Part shown: piece by piece, positions 1 through 7,713 of the stretch | How positions within the stretch are numbered: the first letter of the stretch is position 1 | Layout of the letters: each line of letters begins with the position of its first letter | Assembly: GCA_003242315.1 (NCBI GenBank) | Contig: QGUY01000018.1 | Coordinates: 1-24,834 of the forward strand | DNA from: Bacteroidota bacterium | Lineage (GTDB): Bacteria; Bacteroidota; Bacteroidia; Cytophagales; Cyclobacteriaceae | Direction: 5' to 3' | DNA: 24,834 nt | Translations under genes and position numbers: made by a program | The notes under the pieces: generated by a model | The model's input: the letters and a program-made list of their open reading frames with translations, nothing else | Databases searched by the model: none | What the model was told of the DNA's origin: nothing

Positions 1-1
1 C

Positions 2-436
2 CGTTCGAAGGAACAGGTTCCTGCAGAGGGCTTACCTCTGCGCTACCGGGCTTCGCGAAGCTTTTCCACGGCTATCTTTTTCCTCCTCCGGTCGTCCGAC
101 CGGTCCCTGTTTCATCGTATCAAGTCCGACGAAATCTGGCACTTTTACTACGGTGGACGCCTCGCTTTGTACAAACTTTCCGAACCGCCCAGCGAGGTGA
201 TTTACCTCGGCGCGCGTCCGGATCAGGGCGAACGCCTTCAGGCTGTAGTGCCCGCGGGCACATGGTTTGGCGCTAAGGTCGTTGATCCCGACTCCTACTG
301 CCTGTGCGGATGCACTGTAGCTCCCGGATTTGATTTTGGCGACTTCGAGATGGGCACCCGCCGGCAACTCCTCGATGCGTTTCCTTCGGAGGCCGCGGTT
401 ATTGAAATGTTGACGTTACCGGACGCTTCTCGTTGA
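2..436 (+). CDS. Cupin_5 (DUF985) family protein, 5' end outside window
   Basis: The reading frame is open from base 2 to a TGA at 434-436, giving the last 144 residues of a protein whose start lies before the window. The visible part matches the DUF985/cupin_5 family: a RSFSTAIFFLL segment, then FHRIKSDEIWHFYYGG carrying the metal-type histidines, then VVPAGTWFGAKV, then GCTVAPGFDFGDFEMG, which is the family's most diagnostic block. Compared with typical members of about 160-170 residues, only some 20-25 N-terminal residues appear to be missing. The fold is a small cytoplasmic beta-barrel; a sugar or nucleotide-sugar related role has been suggested for the family but the reaction is not settled, so I assign none. 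The last 38 bases overlap the end of the opposite-strand phosphodiesterase gene. Confidence 0.88.
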   Translation, partial: RSKEQVPAEGLPLRYRASRSFSTAIFFLLRSSDRSLFHRIKSDEIWHFYYGGRLALYKLSEPPSEVIYLGARPDQGERLQAVVPAGTWFGAKVVDPDSYCLCGCTVAPGFDFGDFEMGTRRQLLDAFPSEAAVIEMLTLPDASR

Positions 437-1670
437 CGGCCTCCCGGTAGATGCGTTTCAGTACGCGGAATTTGCCATCAATGGCCGGTGTCTCCATGCC
501 TAGAATTTTCGCCACCAGGGGATACACGTGAATGTTGCGGAACGGTGGAAGCGTCACACCGGGCCTTATGTTCGGACCGCAGGCATAAAAAATGCCCATC
601 ATGTCTGGTTCGAGATCCGGATCATAGCCGTGCACGCCGAACTTTTCGGCATAGGGACGCCTGGACATGTATTCTTCCCGATCTCCATCGCGGAAGTAAT
701 GCCCGGGATGCGCCGCAAGCAGGAGATCTCCGGAACGCCTGTTAGAAAAATTCCATCGTCGCGGGAAATCTTCAGAAATGACGACGTCATACTGTGATGC
801 TCCTGCCTGCAGGATAGCAGCCAGTGAGTCCCGCTGCACTTTGTTGGGAAGGTAGAAGTGAACCTGTGACCCTGCGTTAACAGCAACGACTGAAGGATTA
901 TTCAGGTCCACTATCTCATCAAGAAAAATGAATGTCTCATTACGGAATTCAAGTTCCTTCAGCCCGTGATCGGATACAAGTATGACGTTAATCGGCAGCC
1001 CGGATTTGTCGACACCATTCATAAGCTTACCCAGCATGGCGTCAACGTCGCGCAATGCCGCGGCTACCTGCGGGCTGTTCGGGCCATAAAGGTGAGCTTC
1101 ATGATCCGGTGAAGAAAAATACAAGGTGATAAACCGCGGTCGTTCCTTCTCCGGAAGCTGCAGCCACGCAAGGACCTGATCCACCCGTTCGCCAAATGGC
1201 ACTTCCTCATCGTAAGGCAGGTAGTAATCCGGGTGTTCGCCAGCATCAGGAATTTCGGATCCGATCCAGAAATATGACGCCGTTCTGATGTTGTGGGCAC
1301 GCGCCAGCTTCCACAGCGGAGTGCCGCCATAGTAGTATGGATCGCGGAGCCGTTCAACGATTTCCATGGAGTAATGCTCCTTCCGATCCGGATCGTAAAA
1401 CTCGTTGTTTACCAATCCGTGATTTCCCGGGTACAACCCGGTCACAAGTGAATAATGATTGGGGAAAGTTTTTGACGGAAATGAAGGCAGTAAACCACGG
1501 GCATGGCTGCCGCGCTTCAGGAAAGCCTGGAAATTAGGCAGGTCATATCTTGCCACGTAATCGTGCCGGAAACCGTCGAACGAAACGAGGATTACGTAGG
1601 GCGTATCCTGGGCGCTCAGACTGGCCGTCATCAGGCTAATCAGCCCGAATACGCTTAAAAATCTCTTCAT
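399..1670 (-). CDS. Secreted type I phosphodiesterase / nucleotide pyrophosphatase (NPP/alkaline phosphatase superfamily)
   Basis: The 423-residue protein begins with a signal peptide (about residues 1-20, cleavage near SLSA-QD), so it probably acts in the periplasm or outside the cell. It carries the two-zinc NPP core: VSFDGFRHDYV with Asp32, the nucleophile region PSFPSKTFPNHYSLVTG with Thr68 and Asn71, SSPDHEAHLYGP with Asp189 and His193, VSDHGL with Asp234 and His235, and GVHGYDPD with His348. Length and motif order fit bacterial NPPs, which hydrolyse nucleotide diphosphates or phosphodiesters; substrate preference cannot be read from the sequence. ATG start at 1670. It lies 153 bp downstream of the DUF4249 gene on the same strand, so it may be the last gene of that transcript, but no exact promoter box or terminator is visible between them. 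Its 3' end overlaps the convergent cupin_5 gene. Confidence 0.92.
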   Translation of the reverse strand: MKRFLSVFGLISLMTASLSAQDTPYVILVSFDGFRHDYVARYDLPNFQAFLKRGSHARGLLPSFPSKTFPNHYSLVTGLYPGNHGLVNNEFYDPDRKEHYSMEIVERLRDPYYYGGTPLWKLARAHNIRTASYFWIGSEIPDAGEHPDYYLPYDEEVPFGERVDQVLAWLQLPEKERPRFITLYFSSPDHEAHLYGPNSPQVAAALRDVDAMLGKLMNGVDKSGLPINVILVSDHGLKELEFRNETFIFLDEIVDLNNPSVVAVNAGSQVHFYLPNKVQRDSLAAILQAGASQYDVVISEDFPRRWNFSNRRSGDLLLAAHPGHYFRDGDREEYMSRRPYAEKFGVHGYDPDLEPDMMGIFYACGPNIRPGVTLPPFRNIHVYPLVAKILGMETPAIDGKFRVLKRIYREAVNEKRPVTSTFQ

Positions 1671-1823
1671 ATATAGCTAAACAAACCGAGGGTCAAAATT
1701 TCCTACATTATACGACCAGCATGGAAAAGGTTGGGTAAACAACAAAAAATATTTGCTGGAACCGATTGATATGAACAGAAAATCGTTTTCGCTCTCAAAG
1801 TCTAAACAAAGTTTAAAGTGTGG

Positions 1824-2684
1824 TTATTCGACAACAAACACGCGTACGTCCGGAAGGTGCAAGTTAAAAAATCCTCTTCCACCTTCAACGTTGGTAGGAT
1901 AGTTCACCGGCTCACTTACGAACTCCACAAATCCCACCCGATTGTCAAGTCTCAGTTTAATGAAATTGTAATACGACTCCTGAATATTGGATAAGAACAC
2001 AGCCACGGTATCACCAGGGGCGTAGTCCCTTGGCGTAGCATGTAGAGTATCCGTTATTACCATACCATTGTATTCGGCGTCGTCAATAACACGCGTGTAA
2101 ACATAGGGGTTGAGAAGTCGCTCGGCAAGGTCGTCCCTCAAGGTCAGACGCTGAACGTTGATCATGTAGAAGTTGCGATCTTCAGGGTCGTTAATGGAAT
2201 AGGACACCTGCATCAACGTATCATCATAGCCGTTGAAATAGCGCTTTAATGAAAGCGACTCAAATTCGACGCGAGGCGTGACAGTTGTAGTCGCTCGTAC
2301 AGTACCCATCGATGGACTGATAACACGGAGTGTGTAGGTTTCGCCAGCGTTCAGTGACAGGGTCAACCCTCCGTAGATGCCTGCCCCCAGGAAAAGAAGT
2401 GTGTCGCTCGACGTCGGACCGTCCAGAATCACGGTCGCGTCATTCACTGCTATTGCATCGACCAACTCAAAAGGATCGCTGTCGTCACTGGCCTCCAGCG
2501 CGCCAAAAGTTTTCGTTAGAAAAACGACAAGAGATTCGTCGGGAATGATCTGGGTATTGACAACAATCTCAGGTTTGAGCGCGGGGATATTGCGCACTTC
2601 CAGTGGATCCGGCAGACACGACCACCACAACACAACAGCCAAAGCCGCAATAACATAACCACGAAGTGTTCCCATCCTCCTCAT
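1824..2684 (-). CDS. DUF4249 family lipoprotein
   Basis: The 286-residue product has a short basic N-terminus, a hydrophobic stretch and an imperfect lipobox (LWWSC) with a candidate lipidated Cys23, followed by LPDPLEV. Body sequence and length match the DUF4249 family of Bacteroidetes, predicted beta-rich periplasm- or surface-facing lipoproteins of unknown function usually encoded directly after a TonB-dependent receptor. That is the arrangement here: its start is 9 bp past the receptor stop, so the two are almost certainly co-transcribed. An alternative ATG at 2675 (residue 4) follows an AGGAGG with no spacing, so the 2684 start, which has GGGAG just upstream, is preferred. The role is probably as accessory to the receptor, but that is inferred only from the pairing. 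Confidence 0.85.
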   Translation of the reverse strand: MRRMGTLRGYVIAALAVVLWWSCLPDPLEVRNIPALKPEIVVNTQIIPDESLVVFLTKTFGALEASDDSDPFELVDAIAVNDATVILDGPTSSDTLLFLGAGIYGGLTLSLNAGETYTLRVISPSMGTVRATTTVTPRVEFESLSLKRYFNGYDDTLMQVSYSINDPEDRNFYMINVQRLTLRDDLAERLLNPYVYTRVIDDAEYNGMVITDTLHATPRDYAPGDTVAVFLSNIQESYYNFIKLRLDNRVGFVEFVSEPVNYPTNVEGGRGFFNLHLPDVRVFVVE

Positions 2685-2693
2685 AGCTCCCGG

Positions 2694-4970
2694 CTAAAAG
2701 CTGAAACCATAACTTAAAAACGGTATGAGTCCAAACACCCCCGGCTGTTGATAGCTGAGTGATCCGTCTGTCTCATCCTCAACGATGTCGATACCCACGG
2801 GATTAGCCCGGTTGTAGACATTGTATATGCCTGCAAATATCTGCCACTGATAGCGCTTCCCCGGTCTGCTCTTGTATCGCACACCGAGGTCAAGACGGTG
2901 TGTATCGGCCAGACGCACGCTGTTGATATCGGAATACACCGGGATAAGATCGAGCCCAGTCAGCGTAGGCGCGAACACTACATACTGACCAATGACCGGT
3001 GTAAAGCGAGCGCCAGAGATATACTCAAAAACGAGCGACAGTGCCCATCTGTTGTTAAGCGCGTACTGCCCCACAATCGCACCGTTGTGACGTCTGTCAT
3101 AGCGTGAATAAAAGCAGTTGCCTCCGTTGATCCGGTCGAACTGACGGGTCGACCACGAAAGCGTGTAGCTGACCCATCCTGTGAGTCGTCCGGCTTCTTT
3201 CTTGACAAGAAGTTCCATACCATACGCGTTTCCGGTGCCCTGCACCAGTCTCGATGCAAAGTCGGTGTTGAAGAAGAGATTCGTTCCTTCCTCGTAACCG
3301 ATCAGGTTGCCCATCCGCTTGTAATACGTCTCGACGCTAATGTAGAGGTGATGAGGAACAACGCGTTTCTGCCATGCAGCCGTAATCTGATGTGACGTTT
3401 GAGGTGAAATCTTGTCCGTCACCGGGTACCAGATATCGGTTGGAGTACTCGCAGCAGAACTTGAAACGCGATGCATGTACTGCACCATTCGCGAATAGCT
3501 CAACTTAACATTTGCGTCCTGATCGAGCGCATATCGCAGTGAGAGCCGCGGTTCAGCGTAACTGTACTCCGTGTTTTCAACAACAGCCATCGAACCACGA
3601 AGACCGGCGTTAATGCGTAACCGCTCTGAAAGAGACCATTCGTGCTGAGCGTGGAGGGCGAAGTGGTTGGCGTATCGCGCGCCGGACTGACTGCTTTCAA
3701 GGAACTCAGCAACCCAACCTGCTGTATTTACAACGACAGGGCTTACACTGTGGCGAATCCATTCTGCGCCGAATCGCGTGCGTGAATCGCCCCACAGCGA
3801 GTCGCGTGTGAAAATTGCTTTGACACCATAGTCTTCGATTCTCGAGTTGGCAAACAACGCGTTTTCTTCGAAGAAATTTTCCACGCGATACCGATATGCC
3901 GTACGCATCGCCAGCAGCTCGGTCGACCATCCGTTGTACAATTGTCGCTCCCATGAAAGCGACTGACTATCGTTGCCCGAAGCGAAGCGCATTGTCATGC
4001 CGTCGCCGTCGTTGTTGCGATCACGGAAGTAATCCAGAAAATCATCGCCAGCATTGTAACTGAAGGTAACCTCGTCGCGTGACGCAGGCTTGAATGTTAC
4101 TTTGCCGTTTATATCTGAAAAGTAGTACGGCAAATTCTCGCCAGCAAGTTTCATAAGCTGATCTATGTAGGTTCGCCGGCCTGCGATCCAAAAGCCTATC
4201 TTGTTATCGACCAAAGGCACTTCGGCAAACAACCGTGTCGCAATCGTCCCAATATTGCCGGTCACCTTTGTCTCGTCTGGTATCGCGGAGCGTGTCTGGA
4301 TATCCAACACGGATGAAAGCCTTCCACCATAGTCTGCCGGGAATCCCCCATTGACCGACTCCACCTTTTCGATAATGTCGGGGTTGAATACTGACAGAAA
4401 ACCGAACAGGTGGCTCGTGTTGTACACCGGCACCTGGTCAAGCAAGACAAGATTTTGGTCGGCCGCACCTCCGCGAACAAACAGGTCTGTGCTTCCTTCG
4501 ATCCCTTGAATGCTTCCGGGCAAAAGCTGAATCGCCTTGATCATGTCAGCTTCGCCTCCCAATACAGGTAGCGCCGATATGTCATTCGCGGTGACAACGG
4601 TCGACGATGTACGTGTCGATTCGAACAGCTCCTGTTGTGAGAAGCGCTGTCCGGTGACTACCACTTCTTCGAGATTGCTTATTGTTGGCGAAAGTTGAAA
4701 CGTCACTACTGTATCACGCCTTAGGCGCAACGTACTCTGATGAGTTTCATACCCGGTATAGGAAATGCGCAGTGTGACGAGACCCGGTTTCCGATGGTAC
4801 ACAAAATTCCCGTCTGAATCGCATATGCGAACAGTGCTGTCTTCAACGATCAATACGTGTGCTAAGGGAAGGGGTTCGCCATTGCCTGATACGCGGCCTT
4901 TCAGCGTGATTGTCTGTGCGAATCCTGAAAAGGCAACACATCCCAGGCAAAACATCAAAAAACTCTTCAT
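2694..4970 (-). CDS. TonB-dependent receptor with carboxypeptidase-like regulatory domain
   Basis: The 758-residue outer-membrane protein has a signal peptide (residues 1-18, ending GFAQ), a CarboxypepD_reg-like beta-sandwich at about 20-95, a plug domain at about 105-230 (EEVVVTGQRF, then LPVLGGEADMIKAIQLLPG and DLFVRGGAADQNLVLLDQVPVY, NGGFPADYGGRLSSVLDI), and a long beta-barrel ending in an aromatic residue (SYGFSF), as expected for BAM-inserted proteins. It is of the non-SusC type: no SusD partner follows; instead a DUF4249 lipoprotein does. These receptors import a ligand using TonB-ExbBD energy; the ligand cannot be inferred. ATG start at 4970. The 184-bp region to the divergent SDR gene must hold its promoter, but I see no exact TAnnTTTG there on this strand. 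Confidence 0.95.
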   Translation of the reverse strand: MKSFLMFCLGCVAFSGFAQTITLKGRVSGNGEPLPLAHVLIVEDSTVRICDSDGNFVYHRKPGLVTLRISYTGYETHQSTLRLRRDTVVTFQLSPTISNLEEVVVTGQRFSQQELFESTRTSSTVVTANDISALPVLGGEADMIKAIQLLPGSIQGIEGSTDLFVRGGAADQNLVLLDQVPVYNTSHLFGFLSVFNPDIIEKVESVNGGFPADYGGRLSSVLDIQTRSAIPDETKVTGNIGTIATRLFAEVPLVDNKIGFWIAGRRTYIDQLMKLAGENLPYYFSDINGKVTFKPASRDEVTFSYNAGDDFLDYFRDRNNDGDGMTMRFASGNDSQSLSWERQLYNGWSTELLAMRTAYRYRVENFFEENALFANSRIEDYGVKAIFTRDSLWGDSRTRFGAEWIRHSVSPVVVNTAGWVAEFLESSQSGARYANHFALHAQHEWSLSERLRINAGLRGSMAVVENTEYSYAEPRLSLRYALDQDANVKLSYSRMVQYMHRVSSSAASTPTDIWYPVTDKISPQTSHQITAAWQKRVVPHHLYISVETYYKRMGNLIGYEEGTNLFFNTDFASRLVQGTGNAYGMELLVKKEAGRLTGWVSYTLSWSTRQFDRINGGNCFYSRYDRRHNGAIVGQYALNNRWALSLVFEYISGARFTPVIGQYVVFAPTLTGLDLIPVYSDINSVRLADTHRLDLGVRYKSRPGKRYQWQIFAGIYNVYNRANPVGIDIVEDETDGSLSYQQPGVFGLIPFLSYGFSF

Positions 4971-5084
4971 ACCCCTCCGATTTTACTGAAACACGCTCAG
5001 GACCCTGGCTGGGCCGGCAAACCAATCGCGCTGCAGGCTGATTGTCTAAGTTCAAAAAAGAAATCCGACATGGCAACCGCGCTC

Positions 5085-5096
5085 CTGGAAATCCAG
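5085..5096. repeat. Small inverted repeat in divergent intergenic region
   Basis: CTGGA-AA-TCCAG is a perfect 5-bp inverted repeat with a 2-bp centre, placed between the divergent TonB receptor and SDR genes. It could be an operator half-site pair, but it is short enough to arise by chance. Confidence 0.2.
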
Positions 5097-5154
5097 CTCT
5101 CATGCCGGCCACAATCGATCGAATTTCATAATTTGGGCGTAACAGCCTACGAAC

Positions 5155-5922
5155 ATGACAGTCTTACCGTTCCAGAATGATGTGGCCATCGTCACCGGCG
5201 CAGGATCAGGCATTGGTCGCGAAATATGCCGACAGTTGTGTCAGCGCGGCGCTGCTGTGATCCTCAACGATGTTGACGCTGGCCTCGTCGAAACAGCCGT
5301 ATCCGAAATCCAGGCCACAGGGGCGCGATGCACCGGCATGGTAGGTGATGCTTCCGATCATGGATTCATACAACGCATGGTGGAGACGGCCGTCAATTCG
5401 TATGGAAGGCTCACCATGGCAGTGGCAAATGCGGGTATCACGAAATTTGGCGACTTCTTCGAGTTTACGCCGGAGTCATTTGACCTTGTTGTACGGCTCA
5501 ACCTCGGCGCAAGCTTTTTCCTCGCACAGGCTGCTGCGCGACAAATGAGAAAACAAGGCCAGGGAGGCCGCATCATCTTCATGTCCTCCGTGACCGGGCA
5601 TCAAGCCCACCCGCATCTGGCTGCCTACGCCATGACAAAGGCTGGGCTCGAGATGCTCGCCCGCAATCTTGTTCTCGAATTGTCGCCTTACCGCATTACG
5701 GTAAACGCCATCGCGCCGGGCGCAACACTCACAGAGCGGACGCTGGAAGACAGCAACTATGAGCAAACGTGGACAGCCCTCACACCCATGGGCCGACCCG
5801 GGCGTGTCACGGATGTCGCCAGCGCTGCCATGTTTCTCCTGTCCAGGGAAGCAGAACACATCACAGGACAGGCGCTTGTAGTGGACGGCGGATGGACCGC
5901 GGTAAGCCCCTATCTCGGATAA
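5155..5922 (+). CDS. Short-chain dehydrogenase/reductase (SDR, classical type)
   Basis: A 255-residue NAD(P)H-dependent oxidoreductase of the classical SDR family with all expected parts: cofactor glycine motif TGAGSGIG (residues 14-21), an acidic residue after beta-strand 2 (NDVD, 39-42) favouring NAD(H), NAG at 92-94, Asn116, Ser145, and the YxxxK pair Tyr158/Lys162. The C-terminal ITGQALVVDGGW block is typical of FabG-like members. The substrate is not identifiable; FabG-like or sugar/alcohol dehydrogenase are both possible, and FabG itself is less likely because no fatty-acid genes are nearby. ATG start at 5155; upstream sequence contains only a near match to the Bacteroidetes -7 box. The gene is divergent from the TonB receptor and its last 13 bases overlap the end of the convergent GH15 gene. 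Confidence 0.92.
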   Translation: MTVLPFQNDVAIVTGAGSGIGREICRQLCQRGAAVILNDVDAGLVETAVSEIQATGARCTGMVGDASDHGFIQRMVETAVNSYGRLTMAVANAGITKFGDFFEFTPESFDLVVRLNLGASFFLAQAAARQMRKQGQGGRIIFMSSVTGHQAHPHLAAYAMTKAGLEMLARNLVLELSPYRITVNAIAPGATLTERTLEDSNYEQTWTALTPMGRPGRVTDVASAAMFLLSREAEHITGQALVVDGGWTAVSPYLG

Positions 5923-7700
5923 GGCGACATAAACGTGGGTCGATCCAGTTTCTTGGAAATCCGGAAGACCGCGTTGATGAGTCCTACGTGACTGTACGTC
6001 TGCGGGAAGTTCCCCCACTGCGAACCGTCGAGTCCCACGTCCTCACTGAAGATACCGAGGTGGTTGGCATACTTAAGGATTCCGTCAAGTGTCTTCACGG
6101 CGTCATCGATCCGACCCACTGTTGCCAAAGCATCGACATACCAGAACGCGCATACCAGGAATGTAGCTTCAGGAATGCCGAAGTCGTCGGGATGCACATA
6201 GCGATAAAACAATCCCTGATGCGTACGAAGACTTTTTTCGAGGGCGGCGAGGTGATTTTTCGCGCGTTCAGAGTTGGGGTCGAGGTACGACATCGTAATG
6301 AGCTTCAGCGTTGACGCATCAAGGTTGGGACTTCCCATCGCCTGCGTGTACACCTTTTGCTCCGGATCATACGCTTTCTCAATCCGCGCCGCTGCTTCTT
6401 TCGCAAGACGCTCGGCTTTCGCAACGAGGTCACCATCTGTCATCATTTGCCCGATCCGCATGGCCGCCTTGCTGCCCGCCCAGTGAAAGAGCATCGTGTA
6501 CGTGTGTACCTGCTTTACGTTTCGAAACTCCCACAATCCCGCATCGGGTTCGTCCATCGTGAGTTCGATAGCATCGAGCAACCGATTTGTCATGATCTTG
6601 TACGAACTGCGGGCGGTGTACATCAGGCGCTTGTCCGTATACAGCGGCATTACGCCTACCAGGATTTGTCCATACACGTCGTTTTGTGTCTGGAGGTAGG
6701 CCTTGTTTCCAACACGAACGGGCTGATTGTTGAGGTACCCTTCGAGATCAATGTGAATCTCTTCGAGTTCTTTTTTTCCTGTGATTGAGTAGAGTGGCTG
6801 AATTCGGCCCTCTTCATTCATCAGGATGTTCTGTATGTAATCGAAGTATCGCTCGAGTTCATCAAAGTGACCCATTTCGTTGAATGCCTTCAGCGTGTAG
6901 TATGAGTCGCGGAACCAACAATACCGATAGTCCCAGGTACGCGAGCTTCCGTTGTGTTCCGGAAGGCTCGTGGTTCCTGACGCGATGATGCCGCCCGTGT
7001 CTTCGTATTGATGCAATTTGAGCACAAGGGCAGAGCGGATAACTTCCTCCTGATAGATATCGGGCACATATGTGCTCTTGATCCATCCCTGCCAGAACCG
7101 AACCGTCTTATTGATAAAATCCTCCGCAGTGGGTTTCAGTGGTGCCTCGAGCGGTTCGCCATAGGTGAATACGAGGTATCGGTTTCGATCCAGCACGAAA
7201 GGAAGTTCTTCTTTGATGTTTGAAAGCGAAATGTCCGTGGTGAGTCTTACGGGCATGTCGAAGTTCAGGAAGCGCAGGTGATTGCTGCCCATCACCACCT
7301 CCGGGATCAACGCGCCGTAGTTGCCCCTGGGCCTGCAACGGACCAGCACGTAAGGATTTCCCTTCAGCACCTCCAGCTTTCGCACGAGCATCAGCGGTCG
7401 GTAATACCGTTCGTATTGCTGGAAGCGTGGCGCGCAATCTATGACGCGGAAGGATCCGGTCGCGCACGTAAACTCCGTGCAGAGCACGTTCGTGTTATGA
7501 ATGTAGTATTGTATCGATGTATACTCGCCGATGGGTGTCACTGAAAATTCACCCCCGCGTTGTTTATCAAGAAGCGACCCAAAAATAAAGCTGTCGTCAA
7601 AACGAGGGAGACACATCCACTTGACATTAGCGTGTGTGTCGATGTAGGCTATGTAGGAACAGTTTCCCACCAACCCCATCTCGTAGCGGTGTATTTGCAT
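5910..7700 (-). CDS. Glycoside hydrolase family 15 protein (glucoamylase/trehalase-like)
   Basis: The 596-residue protein lacks a signal peptide and is probably cytoplasmic. It has the two-part GH15 build: an N-terminal beta-rich domain (about 1-210, opening GLVGNCSYIAYID and WMCLPRFDD) and an (alpha/alpha)6 barrel. Barrel signatures include SSRTWDYRYCWFRDS (252-266), DAGLWEFRN with the likely catalytic acid Glu391, and GIFSEDVGLDGSQWGNFPQ with the likely base Glu553. Bacterial GH15 enzymes of this size include glucoamylases, trehalases and glucodextranases. Its position 13 bp downstream of the trehalose-6-phosphate synthase/phosphatase gene, in the same operon, makes trehalose or a related alpha-glucoside the favoured substrate, but this is inference from context. 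ATG start at 7700. Its end overlaps the SDR gene by 13 bases. Confidence 0.93.
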   Translation of the reverse strand: MQIHRYEMGLVGNCSYIAYIDTHANVKWMCLPRFDDSFIFGSLLDKQRGGEFSVTPIGEYTSIQYYIHNTNVLCTEFTCATGSFRVIDCAPRFQQYERYYRPLMLVRKLEVLKGNPYVLVRCRPRGNYGALIPEVVMGSNHLRFLNFDMPVRLTTDISLSNIKEELPFVLDRNRYLVFTYGEPLEAPLKPTAEDFINKTVRFWQGWIKSTYVPDIYQEEVIRSALVLKLHQYEDTGGIIASGTTSLPEHNGSSRTWDYRYCWFRDSYYTLKAFNEMGHFDELERYFDYIQNILMNEEGRIQPLYSITGKKELEEIHIDLEGYLNNQPVRVGNKAYLQTQNDVYGQILVGVMPLYTDKRLMYTARSSYKIMTNRLLDAIELTMDEPDAGLWEFRNVKQVHTYTMLFHWAGSKAAMRIGQMMTDGDLVAKAERLAKEAAARIEKAYDPEQKVYTQAMGSPNLDASTLKLITMSYLDPNSERAKNHLAALEKSLRTHQGLFYRYVHPDDFGIPEATFLVCAFWYVDALATVGRIDDAVKTLDGILKYANHLGIFSEDVGLDGSQWGNFPQTYSHVGLINAVFRISKKLDRPTFMSPYPR

Positions 7701-7713
7701 AACGCGTATCGGG

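Noticed and set aside
32..367. 111-codon - strand frame opposite the cupin_5 gene
   Set aside because: The + strand frame carries clear DUF985 motifs; this is its shadow.
1794..1816. Two TAnnnTTTG-like sequences on the - strand upstream of the NPP gene
   Set aside because: Spacing inside the box is one base too long and they lie about 125-145 bp from the start codon.
2694..4970. SusC/SusD-type polysaccharide utilisation locus
   Set aside because: No SusD follows and the nearby GH15 is on a separate trehalose operon; the receptor is the DUF4249-linked type.
5129..5135. TAATTTG as promoter of the SDR gene
   Set aside because: One base short of TAnnTTTG and no -33 element; too weak to annotate.
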